Shown here: piece after piece, positions 53,485 to 64,000 of the stretch
How positions within the stretch are numbered: the first letter of the stretch is position 1
Layout: each line of letters begins with the position of its first letter
Origin: CAWHXG01 sp963833235
GTDB taxonomy: Bacteria > Pseudomonadota > Alphaproteobacteria > Rhodobacterales > Rhodobacteraceae
NCBI GenBank assembly: GCA_963833235.1
Contig: CAWHXG010000006.1
Coordinates: 1 to 64,000 of the forward strand
DNA: 64,000 nt
Direction: 5' to 3'
The notes under the pieces: generated by a model
Databases searched by the model: none
What the model saw: only the letters and a program-made list of their open reading frames with translations
Told to the model about the DNA's origin: nothing
Translations under genes and position numbers: made by a program

Positions 53485-54456
53485 ATGCGCCTGCGCCTGG
53501 TTCCCGCCGAGACCAAGATCGACTTCTTCGCCCATGCCCGCGCGACCTTCGGCGCCTCGGTGGTGGCGGTGCTGCTATCGCTCGTCGCCTTCGGGGTGTT
53601 CGGCCTGAACTACGGCATCGACTTCCTTGGCGGCACGACGATCCGCACCGAAAGCGCCGCCCCGGTCGACGTGGCCGCCTACCGCGCGGCGCTCGACCCG
53701 CTCGACCTCGGCGACGTGGCGATCACGGAGGTGTTCGATCCGGCCTTCGGCGACACCCGCAATGTGGCGCAGGTGCGCATCCAGTCCCAGGGCGAGGGCG
53801 ACGACAGCGTCTCGGCCGCCACCATCGCGGCGGTCGAAGAGGCGCTGCGCGGCGTCGACCCGGCGATGGCGTTTCCCTCGGTCGAAAGCGTCGGGCCGAA
53901 GGTCTCGGGCGAGCTTGTGACCACGGCGGTACTGGCGGTTCTCGCGTCGCTCGCCGCGATCCTCGTCTACATCTGGCTGCGCTTCGAATGGCAGTTCTCG
54001 GTCGGCGCGGTGGCGGCGCTGTTCCACGACGTGATCGTGACCATCGGGATCTTCGCCATCTTTCGCATCCCGTTCGACCTGTCCGTCATCGCCGCGATCC
54101 TGACGATCATCGGCTATTCGATCAACGACACGGTGGTAATCTTCGACCGGCTGCGGGAGAACCTGCGCAAGTACAAGGTGATGCCGCTGAAGGACGTGAT
54201 GAACCTCAGCGTCAACGAGACCCTCAGCCGGACGGTGATGACTTCGGGCACGACGCTGATCGCGCTGATCGCGCTTCTGATCCTCGGCGGCGACGTGATC
54301 CGCAACTTCGTGTTCGCGATCACCTGGGGGGTCGTGATCGGCACCTACAGCTCGGTCTTCGTGGCCAAGAACGTGGTTCTGATGCTCGGGGTCAAACGCG
54401 ACTGGTCGAAACCCGATGCGGGCGCCGGCACGCAATTCGGCAAGGTGGACGCCTGA
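53485..54456 (+). CDS. secF: Protein translocase subunit SecF
   Basis: A 323-residue partner of SecD with six helices. The N-terminal block is FGLNYGIDFLGGTTIRTES. The helix 4 region ILTIIGYSINDTVVIFDRLREN contains the conserved D and the D-R pair of the family. The C-terminal part has ETLSRTVMTSGTTLIALIAL. It acts in the inner membrane with SecD and YajC. The DUF498 gene starts eleven bases after its stop, so they are likely co-transcribed. Confidence 0.96.
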   Translation: MRLRLVPAETKIDFFAHARATFGASVVAVLLSLVAFGVFGLNYGIDFLGGTTIRTESAAPVDVAAYRAALDPLDLGDVAITEVFDPAFGDTRNVAQVRIQSQGEGDDSVSAATIAAVEEALRGVDPAMAFPSVESVGPKVSGELVTTAVLAVLASLAAILVYIWLRFEWQFSVGAVAALFHDVIVTIGIFAIFRIPFDLSVIAAILTIIGYSINDTVVIFDRLRENLRKYKVMPLKDVMNLSVNETLSRTVMTSGTTLIALIALLILGGDVIRNFVFAITWGVVIGTYSSVFVAKNVVLMLGVKRDWSKPDAGAGTQFGKVDA

Positions 54457-54467
54457 GGAGGCATGCG

Positions 54468-54821
54468 ATGCGGCTGAACGAGGTGGTCTACCCCGAGGGC
54501 CGGCCGGTCGACGGCTACGGCCCGGGCTTCTTCCGCATCGCGGGCGAGGTGCACCGGGGCGGCGTGGCCGTACTGCCCGCCGGCGTGATGGCCTGGGCGG
54601 GCTTCGAGGACGCGGGCTGCCTGCTGGAGGCGGCGGGTCGGATCGACGTGCTGTTCCTCGGCACCGGGCCGGAGATCGCCCAAGCGCCCCAGGATCTGCG
54701 GCAGCGCTTGGAGGCGGTTGGGATCGGGGTGGAGGTGAGCAATTCGCCGGCAGCCTGCCGCACCTACAACGTCCTGCTGTCGGAAGGGCGGCGCGTGGGG
54801 CTCGCGGCGCTGCCGGTCTGA
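54468..54821 (+). CDS. Mth938-like (DUF498) protein
   Basis: A 117-residue protein read from ATG 54468 with GAGGAGG just before it. The conserved blocks GYGPGFFRIAGEVHRGGVAVLP, VLFLGTGPEI and GVEVSNSPAACRTYNVLLSEGR identify the Mth938/NDUFAF3-like fold. The human homologue NDUFAF3 helps assemble respiratory complex I; bacterial roles are not established. The position after secDF and before ccmA is typical of Rhodobacterales. Confidence 0.9.
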   Translation: MRLNEVVYPEGRPVDGYGPGFFRIAGEVHRGGVAVLPAGVMAWAGFEDAGCLLEAAGRIDVLFLGTGPEIAQAPQDLRQRLEAVGIGVEVSNSPAACRTYNVLLSEGRRVGLAALPV

Positions 54822-54841
54822 GCCGGGGGCGCCCGCCGCTG

Positions 54842-55495
54842 ATGAAGCCTCTGCTCGAGGTCGCGGGGCTGGCCTGTGCCCGTGGCGGGGTCGCCGTGCT
54901 GCAAGGCCTTGGGTTTACGGTTCGGCCGGGCGGCCTCCTGCTGCTGCGCGGGCCGAACGGCGTCGGCAAGACCACCCTCCTGCGGACACTCGCCGGCCTG
55001 CAGCCGCCGCTTGCCGGCACGGTCACGGGCGGCGGCCCTCGCGCCGCCTATGCCGCCCATGCGGACGGGATCAAGGCGGTGCTGAGCGTCGAGGAGAACC
55101 TGCAGTTCTGGGCGCGGGTCCACGGGCGGCCCGGTGACGTCTCGCACGCGATCGCGGCCTTCGGGCTTGGGCCGCTGGCGGCGCGCGCCGCGCGGCACCT
55201 CTCTGCCGGGCAGAAGCGGCGGCTGGGCCTCGCGCGGCTTTGCGTCACGGACCGGCGCCTGTGGCTTCTCGACGAGCCGACCGTCTCGCTCGATGCTGAG
55301 GCGGTGGGACGCTTCGAGCGGGTGCTGGCAGCGCACGTCGCCGATGGCGGCGGCGCGGTGATCGCAACCCATGCGCCCCTCGACCTTCCCGCCCAGACGC
55401 TGGACCTCGCCCCCTTCCGGGCCGTGCCGGGGCACGAGGCGACCGGGGCCAGCGCCGACGCCTTCGCCCATGGCGACGCCGGAGACTTTCTGTGA
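54842..55495 (+). CDS. ccmA: Haem exporter ATP-binding protein CcmA
   Basis: A 217-residue ABC ATPase of cytochrome c maturation. The Walker A is GPNGVGKTT, the signature LSAGQKRRLGLARL (with Ala in place of the usual Gly in LSGGQ), and Walker B LWLLDEPTVSLD. With CcmB and CcmC it forms the complex that releases haem-loaded CcmE. It is the first of ccmABCDG. ccmE, ccmF and ccmH are not in this window. The ccmB start overlaps its stop in a GTGA arrangement. Confidence 0.94.
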   Translation: MKPLLEVAGLACARGGVAVLQGLGFTVRPGGLLLLRGPNGVGKTTLLRTLAGLQPPLAGTVTGGGPRAAYAAHADGIKAVLSVEENLQFWARVHGRPGDVSHAIAAFGLGPLAARAARHLSAGQKRRLGLARLCVTDRRLWLLDEPTVSLDAEAVGRFERVLAAHVADGGGAVIATHAPLDLPAQTLDLAPFRAVPGHEATGASADAFAHGDAGDFL

Positions 55496-56148
55496 TCGCC
55501 CTCTTGCGCCGCGACCTCGCGCTCGCCGTCCGGGCGGGCGGCGGCTTCGGCCTTGGCCTTGCGTTCTTTCTAATCGTCGTGGTTCTGGTGCCGCTGGCCA
55601 TTGGCCCGCAGGCGCAGCTTCTGGCCCGGGTGGCGCCCGGCATCCTGTGGCTCGGGGCGCTCTTGGCCTGCCTGCTCTCGCTCGACCGGATCTTCGCGCT
55701 CGACTTCGAGGACGGATCGCTCGACCTGCTCGCCGGCGCGCCGCTGCCCATGGAAGGCGTGGTGGCCGCCAAGGCGCTGGCGCACTGGCTCACCACCGGC
55801 CTGCCGCTGGTGCTGGCGGCGCCCGCGCTCGCGGTTCTGCTGAACCTGCCGGTCCCGGGCTATTTCTGGCTGGTCGCGTCCTTGGCGCTCGGCACCCCGG
55901 CGCTGAGCGTGATCGGTGCCTTCGGGGCGGCGCTGACAGTCGGCGTGCGCCGCGGCGGCCTGCTGCTTTCGCTGCTGGTGCTGCCGCTTTACGTGCCGAC
56001 GCTGATCCTCGGCGCGGAGGTGGCGCGCCGCGGGGCCGAAGGGATGGCCGTGGCCACGCCGCTGGCGTTGCTCGCCGCCGTTTCGCTCGCCGCCTTCGCG
56101 CTGGTGCCTTACGCTGCGGCTGCGGCAATCCGCATCAACCTGCGCTGA
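55492..56148 (+). CDS. ccmB: Haem exporter permease CcmB
   Basis: A 218-residue, six-helix permease from GTG 55492. It starts IALLRRDLALAVRAGGG and has the FFLIVVVLVPLAIGP helix, the LDRIFALDFEDGSLDLLA block and LLSLLVLPLYVPTLILGAE near the C-terminus, all characteristic of CcmB. It partners CcmA at the inner membrane. ccmC begins 54 bases after its stop. Confidence 0.94.
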   Translation: MIALLRRDLALAVRAGGGFGLGLAFFLIVVVLVPLAIGPQAQLLARVAPGILWLGALLACLLSLDRIFALDFEDGSLDLLAGAPLPMEGVVAAKALAHWLTTGLPLVLAAPALAVLLNLPVPGYFWLVASLALGTPALSVIGAFGAALTVGVRRGGLLLSLLVLPLYVPTLILGAEVARRGAEGMAVATPLALLAAVSLAAFALVPYAAAAAIRINLR

Positions 56149-56202
56149 GGTTTCACGGGCTATTCAATTGCCCATCGCCCTTCCGGGGCATAGGTGAACG
56201 CC

Positions 56203-56931
56203 ATGTCGTTCTGGGAATACGCAAACCCGCGCCGCTTCATGCAGGTCTCGGCCGTCGCGCTGCCCTGGGTGGGCGGCGCCAGCGCCCTGTGCCTGATCGT
56301 GGGCCTGGCCTGGGGTTTCTTCCTGACGCCCGACGATTTTCGCCAGGGCGCGACCGTCAAGATCATCTACCTGCACGTGCCGTCGGCACTGATGGCGATC
56401 AACGGCTGGCTGATGATGCTGGTCGCCTCGCTGTTCTGGCTGATCCGGCGGCATCACGTGTCGGCGTTGGCCGCGCGGGCAGCGGCGCCCGTGGGCCTGA
56501 CGATGACCGCGATCGCGCTGGCGACCGGCGCGCTCTGGGGTCAGCCCATGTGGGGCACCTGGTGGGTCTGGGACCCGCGGCTGACCTCGTTCCTGATCCT
56601 GGGGCTGTTCTACCTGGGCTACATCGCGCTTTGGGAGGCGCTGGAAGACCCCGACACCGCCGCCGACCTCACATCGGTGCTCTGCCTCGTCGGCTCCGTC
56701 TTCGCGATCCTGTCGCGCTATGCTGTGCTGTTCTGGAACCAGGGGCTGCATCAGGGCGCCAGCCTTTCGCTCGACGCCGAAGAGAACGTGGCGGACGTGT
56801 TCTATGCGCCGCTTCTCGTCAGCATCGCGGGGTTCGTCCTCCTGTTCCTGGCGCTGGTGCTGATGCGCACGCGAACCGAGATTCGCGCCCGCCGGCTGCG
56901 CGCCCTCATCGGACGGGAGCTGGCGACCTGA
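56203..56931 (+). CDS. ccmC: Haem handling protein CcmC
   Basis: A 242-residue, six-helix protein. ATG 56203 (MSFWEYANPRRFM) is chosen over GTG 56194 because the family starts there and AGGTGA lies just upstream. The tryptophan-rich periplasmic WWD motif is WGTWWVWDPRLTS. The external histidines flanking it (IYLHVPSA and the RYAVLFWNQGLHQGAS loop) match haem-handling CcmC. It presents haem to CcmE. Its stop shares bases with the ccmD start (TGATG). Confidence 0.95.
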   Translation: MSFWEYANPRRFMQVSAVALPWVGGASALCLIVGLAWGFFLTPDDFRQGATVKIIYLHVPSALMAINGWLMMLVASLFWLIRRHHVSALAARAAAPVGLTMTAIALATGALWGQPMWGTWWVWDPRLTSFLILGLFYLGYIALWEALEDPDTAADLTSVLCLVGSVFAILSRYAVLFWNQGLHQGASLSLDAEENVADVFYAPLLVSIAGFVLLFLALVLMRTRTEIRARRLRALIGRELAT

Positions 56932-57116
56932 TGCCGGATCTGGGGCGCTATGCCGGCACGGTCCTGTCGGCCTATGCGGTGGGGCTGGGGCTTATCCTGC
57001 TGCTCGTCGCGCTCACCTGGTGGCGCGGGCGGCGTGTGCGCCGCACCCTTGGCGAGGTCGAGGCGCGGCGGGTCGCACGGGCAGAGCCTGTATCGCCGGA
57101 CGCGCGGCATGGCTAG
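56931..57116 (+). CDS. ccmD: Haem exporter protein CcmD
   Basis: A 61-residue single-helix protein: MPDLGRYAGTVLSAYAVGLG, then LILLLVALTWWRGRRVRRTL, with a basic C-terminus. Size and layout are standard for CcmD, which stabilises the CcmABC-E complex. It overlaps ccmC at TGATG and ccmG by eight bases, so ccmC-D-G is translated as a chain. Confidence 0.92.
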   Translation: MPDLGRYAGTVLSAYAVGLGLILLLVALTWWRGRRVRRTLGEVEARRVARAEPVSPDARHG

Positions 57117-57642
57117 GATCCGCCCGCTTCTGCTCTTGCCGCCGGTTCTGTTCGCAGCGCTCGCGGGGCTCTTCGCGGCGGGCATGTTCCGCGCCGATCC
57201 CGATGCCCTGCCGTCGGCACGGGCGGGGCAGGCGGCGCCGCCCGTCGCGCTGGTGCCATTGGGAGACAAGGTGCCATGGGGCGACCCGGCCCTGCGAGCG
57301 CCCGGCCCGAAGCTGGTGAACTACTGGGCAAGCTGGTGCGGGCCCTGCCGGGCCGAGCATCCGGCCCTGACCCGCCTTGCCGAAGAGGGCGTGCCGATCT
57401 TCGGCATCAACTACAAGGACGATCCGGCGAAGGGCCTCGCGTTCCTTGAGGAGCTCGGCGACCCCTATGCCGCGATAGGCGCCGACGCCAGCGGCCGCAC
57501 GGCGCTGGACTGGGGGCTTTACGGCGTGCCCGAGACCTACGTAATCGACGGCGCGGGGCGCATCACCCTGCGTTTCGCCGGGCCGGTGACGTCGGAAATT
57601 TTGGAAACGGTCATCCGACCCGCGATCGAGGCCGCGCGCTAG
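57109..57642 (+). CDS. ccmG: Cytochrome c biogenesis thioredoxin CcmG (DsbE)
   Basis: A 177-residue membrane-anchored thioredoxin with the N-terminal helix LLLLPPVLFAALAGLFAAGM and the active site WASWCGPCRAEHP. The CcmG-specific central glutamate region FGINYKDDPAKGLAFLEELG and the cis-Pro loop GVPETYVID are present. It keeps apocytochrome CXXCH cysteines reduced in the periplasm. Its stop overlaps that of the convergent PRC-barrel gene. Confidence 0.95.
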   Translation: MARIRPLLLLPPVLFAALAGLFAAGMFRADPDALPSARAGQAAPPVALVPLGDKVPWGDPALRAPGPKLVNYWASWCGPCRAEHPALTRLAEEGVPIFGINYKDDPAKGLAFLEELGDPYAAIGADASGRTALDWGLYGVPETYVIDGAGRITLRFAGPVTSEILETVIRPAIEAAR

Positions 57643-58085
57643 TCCAGCAGGGTCGAGGAAAGGCTGCGCAGATCCTCGGGGCCGCGCACCTCTTCGGCGG
57701 TGAGGGTGAGGCCCATCACCCTGTCGGCCCCCTGGTTGAGCTTGATCGCCGCGAAGGGCACGACGATCCGCCCGCTGCCGTCGCCGTCATCGCCCTCTCC
57801 GCCGCTCAGCACCGCGGCGATCAGCCGACCGCCGGGGATAACGACGAAGTCGGTGACCGTGCCGATGACAGCGCCGTCGCGCCCCGTCAGCTCCATCCCC
57901 AGCAAGTCGGCGACCAGCAGCTTGTCTTCCGCCATTCCAGCCAGCGCCCGTGCCGCATCCGGCAGCTCGCTGACGTCGGTGACGGCATTGGGCATGGTTG
58001 CGCCGCCATCCTGCGCCGCGGCTGGGAGGCCGATCGCGAAGGCAAGAAGGATGGGGCTCAGGACGATGGGGGCGGGCAGGGCCAT
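57639..58085 (-). CDS. Secreted PRC-barrel domain protein
   Basis: A 148-residue protein from ATG 58085, preceded by GGAGGAAACAC. The signal peptide is APIVLSPILLAFAIGLPAAAQ. One PRC-barrel domain occupies residues about 58-135 (LLVADLLGMELTGRDGAVIG, then TVTDFVVIPGGRLIAAVL). Periplasmic PRC-barrel proteins are common in alphaproteobacteria but their role is unknown. It follows acnA on the same strand after 74 bases and converges with ccmG, sharing a few bases with its end. Confidence 0.85.
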   Translation of the reverse strand: MALPAPIVLSPILLAFAIGLPAAAQDGGATMPNAVTDVSELPDAARALAGMAEDKLLVADLLGMELTGRDGAVIGTVTDFVVIPGGRLIAAVLSGGEGDDGDGSGRIVVPFAAIKLNQGADRVMGLTLTAEEVRGPEDLRSLSSTLLD

Positions 58086-58159
58086 GTGTTTCCTCCGGGC
58101 GCGGATGGCGGGGTTCGCCGACGCAACGCGCCCGGAGGTGGATCGGTTGCGCGCCCGGG

Positions 58160-60938
<2,779 letters not shown>

Positions 60939-61031
60939 GGGCGCGGGTTCCTTCGGCTGACTGATGGGCTGCTGCAGGATATGACGTGCCGCCCTGCGGC
61001 CATCAAGGGGATGCGGCGATTTGCATACATT

Positions 61032-61037
61032 AGTATA
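61032..61037 (-). promoter_or_regulatory. Possible -10 box of acnA
   Basis: On the minus strand TATACT lies about 95 bases upstream of the acnA start in a locally AT-rich patch (GTATACTAATGTATG). A matching -35 at the right distance is poor (CGAACT or GAACTT). Weak evidence. Confidence 0.3.
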
Positions 61038-61161
61038 CCGAGATAGGTTCTGCAAGTTCGCGCAAGGGTGATTGGCCCCCATGGGTGCGCCGGCTTAGCC
61101 TCGGTCGGATCACGCGAACCGGCCCGTCGGCCACGCGGCGTAGACAGACCCATGGGGCGGA

Positions 61162-61875
61162 ATGGCACAATCCGGATTTTTCGGCAGGGCGGCATTTGTC
61201 GCGGCGTTCGTACTGGCGGGCGCTTCCGCGCAAGCGGAGCCGGCATCGCCCGTGGTGGTGGAGCTCTTCACCTCGCAAGGCTGTTCTTCGTGCCCTCCGG
61301 CGGATGCGCTGCTGCACCAGATCGCCGCGCAGGACGGTGTGATCGCCCTGTCGCTGCATGTGGATTACTGGGATTACATCGGCTGGGAAGACAGCTTTGC
61401 CAGGAAGCAGTTCACCAAGCGGCAGAAAGCCTATGCACGGGCGGGCAACCGCAAGTCTATATATACCCCACAGATCGTCGTGGGCGGCGAGGAGGCCGTG
61501 ATCGGGCACCATGCGCTCGAGGTGCAGGACCTGATCCAGACCCATGGCGGGCAGATGCCGCGCATGACGCTGACGGTGGCGCGGGCTGCGGGGTCGGTGA
61601 CGCTGCGCATGGCGCCCAACGGGCCGCTGCCACGTGAGGCCGATATCCTGCTGGTGCGTTTCATGCCCCGGGCGTCGGTCGAGATCGAGCGGGGCGAGAA
61701 TGCCGGGCGGATCATGGACTATGTCAACGTCGTGACCGATTTGGTCGTGGTCGGCAGCTGGAGCGGTGCCGCGGTCGCCGAGCTCAAGGTGCCGGTGCCG
61801 GGTGAGGCGCCGGCTGTCGTGCTGGTGCAGGAGAAGGGGCCGCGGCGGATCCTGGCGGCGGCGCGGGTCAACTAG
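61162..61875 (+). CDS. DUF1223 secreted thioredoxin-like protein
   Basis: A 237-residue protein with a signal peptide (FVAAFVLAGASAQAEP). The DUF1223 core starts PVVVELFTSQGCSSCPPADA with a CxxC-type site (CSSC), followed by LSLHVDYWDYIGWEDSFA and YTPQIVVGGEEAVIGH. It has a thioredoxin-like fold and is probably a periplasmic thiol protein; substrates are unknown. It is divergent from acnA and converges with the acyltransferase gene, overlapping its end by eight bases. Confidence 0.9.
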   Translation: MAQSGFFGRAAFVAAFVLAGASAQAEPASPVVVELFTSQGCSSCPPADALLHQIAAQDGVIALSLHVDYWDYIGWEDSFARKQFTKRQKAYARAGNRKSIYTPQIVVGGEEAVIGHHALEVQDLIQTHGGQMPRMTLTVARAAGSVTLRMAPNGPLPREADILLVRFMPRASVEIERGENAGRIMDYVNVVTDLVVVGSWSGAAVAELKVPVPGEAPAVVLVQEKGPRRILAAARVN

Positions 61876-62770
61876 GCGGCGCGGCGGCCTTGGGTCTGCG
61901 CCGGGCAGACTTCCAGCGCCGGTGGATCCAGAGCCACTGATCCATATCCTGCCGGATGCGCGCCTCCAGGCTGTCGTTGACGGCCTGCGACATGATCAGG
62001 GGATCGGAATGGGGGATGGGCGCCTCGGCAATCAGCTCGAATCCCGCGCCCCGCCGGATGCCATAGGCCGGCACCAGAACGGCGTCGTATTTCAGCGCCA
62101 TCTCTGCCGGCGAGGTGGAGGTCAGCGCCTCGCGACCGAAAAAGCGAAGCGGGGCGCCGCCGTGGACGAACTGGTCGGGCAGGATGGCCACGGTATTGCC
62201 GGCCCGCAGGAAGCGGATCATCTGCGCGAGCCCGCGGCGCCCGCGGGGAAAGACCGGGCTGGCGATGCTCGTAAGCGCGCGGAGAAAGGCCGCATCGAGG
62301 ACCGGATCGTCCACCGGGCGGTAGAGCGCGCCGATGGCATGGCCGCGCAGTGCCAGCACGCCCCGGATCGCGTCGAAATTGCCGAAATGGCCGCTGACGA
62401 TCACGATGGGGCGCCCGGCCGCGCGCGCCGCGTCAAGCGCGGGAACCCCGGGCCCGCGAAGGCTTCCGGGATCGAGGCGGCGCAGGAACTCGGTACCCGA
62501 GGCGATCTCTGTGAGCATGCGGCCGGTGTTCGCGGGAACGCTGCGGGCAAGCCGGGCGACCTCCCGCGGCGGCAGGTCGGGGAGGACGAGGGCGAGGTTC
62601 TCCCTGATGCGCCGCCGGTAGCCGCCGAGCGGAGCGACGACCTGGCCCATGAGCCAGGCCGCCACCGCCAGCCGGAAACGGTAGGGCAGTAGCAGCGGCG
62701 CCTTGAGCATGCCGGCCAGCGCAAGCCCGCGCGATCTTTGCAAGAACGTTCTCGGGCGGCGTCTGGTCAT
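61868..62770 (-). CDS. Lysophospholipid/lipid A acyltransferase (LpxL/HtrB type)
   Basis: A 300-residue protein from ATG 62770 (the longer frame upstream is not conserved-looking). It has the family block HFGNFDAIRG (HX4D catalytic motif) and later DQFVHGGAPLRFFGREA and PAYGIRRGAGFELIAEAP. Such enzymes transfer acyl chains to Kdo2-lipid IVA at the inner membrane; some alphaproteobacterial members act on other lipids, so substrate is inferred. It converges with the DUF1223 gene, overlapping by eight bases. Confidence 0.88.
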   Translation of the reverse strand: MTRRRPRTFLQRSRGLALAGMLKAPLLLPYRFRLAVAAWLMGQVVAPLGGYRRRIRENLALVLPDLPPREVARLARSVPANTGRMLTEIASGTEFLRRLDPGSLRGPGVPALDAARAAGRPIVIVSGHFGNFDAIRGVLALRGHAIGALYRPVDDPVLDAAFLRALTSIASPVFPRGRRGLAQMIRFLRAGNTVAILPDQFVHGGAPLRFFGREALTSTSPAEMALKYDAVLVPAYGIRRGAGFELIAEAPIPHSDPLIMSQAVNDSLEARIRQDMDQWLWIHRRWKSARRRPKAAAPPS

Positions 62771-62960
62771 CGCGATCTGCCCCCGCCTGTCGACGTTGTG
62801 CGGCCCCAGGCTGCGGAGGGTCTGGCACCCTCGCACTTCGAGACGGGGGCGGTATAAGGGCCGGCCTGCACGGCGGCAAGGTCCGGCGCGGAACGAGAGG
62901 GTGGGCCCGGTCAGGCAGCGCGACTTGCCATTGCAGGGCAACCAGCGCTTGCGGGGTGCC

Positions 62961-63986
62961 TTACGCGTTTTCCTCTTCGGTCTCCTCGATCATGACCAGT
63001 TCGCCCGCGGCTTCCATCTCGCGGATGGCGGCGACGATGGCGGCAAGGGCGGCCTCCCGTTCGATGGGCTTGACGCGGGGCGCCTCGGCCACGTCCTCGC
63101 GCAGCTGCGTGGCCAGACGCTGGGACATGTTCTCCAACAGGTAGTCCCCCGCTTCCGGATAGAGTTCGGGCGCCGCGGCGAGGGCCACGACGAGAAGCTT
63201 CGGGTCCACCGCCCGCACGACCTTCGGCACGTCCTTCGCCTCGATCCGGCTGGGAATGTCGGAGAAGGTGAAGATCGTGCGGCGCACCTGGCCGGCCAAC
63301 ATCTCGTCGGTTTCGTCGAGGCCCGTCAGGATATCGGCCCGGGTCGCTTCCTTCGAGGAATTGAGGATCGCGCCGAGCCGTGCCACGGGGGCCACGTCGA
63401 AGGCATCCGGCGTGCGCGCGTCGAGCTGCTCGGCGATGGAATGGCCGATGGTGCGCACCGTTTCCGGCGCCACGCCGCCCGTGGCGGAGACGGCATAGGT
63501 GATGCGCCGGGCCAGATCCCCGGGCAGCCGCCCGAGAATCTCGGCCGATCGCGGCACCGGCAGCTTGGAGAGGATCACGGCGGCGATCTCAACGCTTTCG
63601 GCGCGCAGAATGTTCACCAGATCCACGACGTCGGCCTTGGCGACGAGGGCCCAAGGGTCCCCCCGCATCTGCACCCCGGTCTCCTGCCGGATGCGGCGCA
63701 GGCAATCGGGGCTCAGCGCCGTCTGCAGCGTATCCAGCGCGCCTTCGAGCCCGCCGGGGAACGCGATCCCGAGGTCCTTCACCTCGGCCACGAATTCGCC
63801 CACGACCGCATTCAGCGTGTCGCGGTCGATCCGCCGCATCGCTCCCATTTCATGGGTGAGTTCGACCTGCATCGCTTCCGGCAGATCGGCGAGGGAGAGG
63901 TTCGCCCCTTCCTTCAACAGCAGCCGCACGATGATGGCCGCCTTTTGACGTCGTGACAGCCGGATGGGCTGGGGATGCACCGGCAT
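62961..63986 (-). CDS. FliG-like flagellar motor switch protein
   Basis: A 341-residue protein read from ATG 63986. Upstream to the window edge the frame has no stop, so the true start may lie outside. It starts RLSRRQKAAIIVRLLLKEGA, contains the middle-domain LPGDLARRITYAVSATGGVAP region and the C-terminal block KLLVVALAAAPELYPEAGDYLLENMSQR in parts. This is the divergent Rhodobacterales FliG type, part of the flagellar switch complex. Other flagellar genes presumably follow outside the window. Confidence 0.8.
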   Translation of the reverse strand: MPVHPQPIRLSRRQKAAIIVRLLLKEGANLSLADLPEAMQVELTHEMGAMRRIDRDTLNAVVGEFVAEVKDLGIAFPGGLEGALDTLQTALSPDCLRRIRQETGVQMRGDPWALVAKADVVDLVNILRAESVEIAAVILSKLPVPRSAEILGRLPGDLARRITYAVSATGGVAPETVRTIGHSIAEQLDARTPDAFDVAPVARLGAILNSSKEATRADILTGLDETDEMLAGQVRRTIFTFSDIPSRIEAKDVPKVVRAVDPKLLVVALAAAPELYPEAGDYLLENMSQRLATQLREDVAEAPRVKPIEREAALAAIVAAIREMEAAGELVMIEETEEENA

Positions 63987-64000
63987 GGCCGGGGCCGCGT

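Overview
The window is a stretch of a high-GC alphaproteobacterial chromosome, most likely Rhodobacterales (the Rhodobacter/Roseobacter group). The basis is gene order and protein style: hemA - RodZ-like - ispG; bactofilin beside an M23 peptidase; a yajC-secD-secF-DUF498-ccmABCDG run; DUF2849 in the sulfite-assimilation operon; a TRAP transporter; and a FliG-like gene. All of this is read by eye, with no database search. No rRNA, tRNA, CRISPR array, complete insertion sequence or prophage was seen.

Layout. 1-15.5 kb: end of hemA, RodZ-like protein, ispG, a frameshifted dsbA-like gene, PBP1A, prfB, a DHA2-type exporter, bactofilin with a frameshifted M23 peptidase, bcp, queA, a second MFS transporter and a DUF924 protein. 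15.5-19 kb: dnaB, pyrE and pyrC on the minus strand. 19.2-25.1 kb: a complete urease cluster, ureD-A-B-(small unknown)-C-E-F-G. 25.2-30.3 kb: infC with an ATA start, an Ala-rich repeat protein, ferredoxin-NADP reductase, and the remains of a cys operon (a cysG with two internal in-frame deletions, an intact DUF2849 gene, a 20-codon cysI stub and a DUF934 tail) next to an Lrp-family regulator. 30.5-35.5 kb: a cytochrome P450 preceded by a 27-codon ORF, then a divergent TRAP transporter (dctPQM). 35.6-45.3 kb: LysM protein, Atm1-type ABC exporter, an AT-rich island with a HEPN-like ORF, an MscS-type gene fragment, and an RND pump with its membrane fusion protein. 45.4-51.2 kb: TPR membrane protein, BamB-like lipoprotein, der, a TspO-like membrane protein and serS. 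51.3-57.6 kb: yajC-secD-secF, DUF498 and ccmABCDG. 57.6-64 kb: PRC-barrel protein, frameshifted acnA, DUF1223 protein, lipid A acyltransferase and a FliG-like protein.

How the genes work together. Most are housekeeping: isoprenoid, haem, pyrimidine and queuosine synthesis, translation, replication, cell-wall growth, Sec secretion and cytochrome c maturation. The urease cluster should release ammonia from urea, and dctPQM imports a carboxylate. The cys locus, in contrast, has lost cysI, cysH and nearly all of the DUF934 gene, and its cysG lacks both nucleotide-binding halves, so assimilatory sulfite reduction from this locus should be dead.

The most notable points are the selective erosion of the cys operon; three separate single-base insertions (dsbA-like, M23 peptidase, acnA), each lying in a 6-bp palindrome; the short Trp-ending ORF with a strong ribosome binding site just upstream of the P450; and the AT-rich HEPN island beside a truncated MscS gene.
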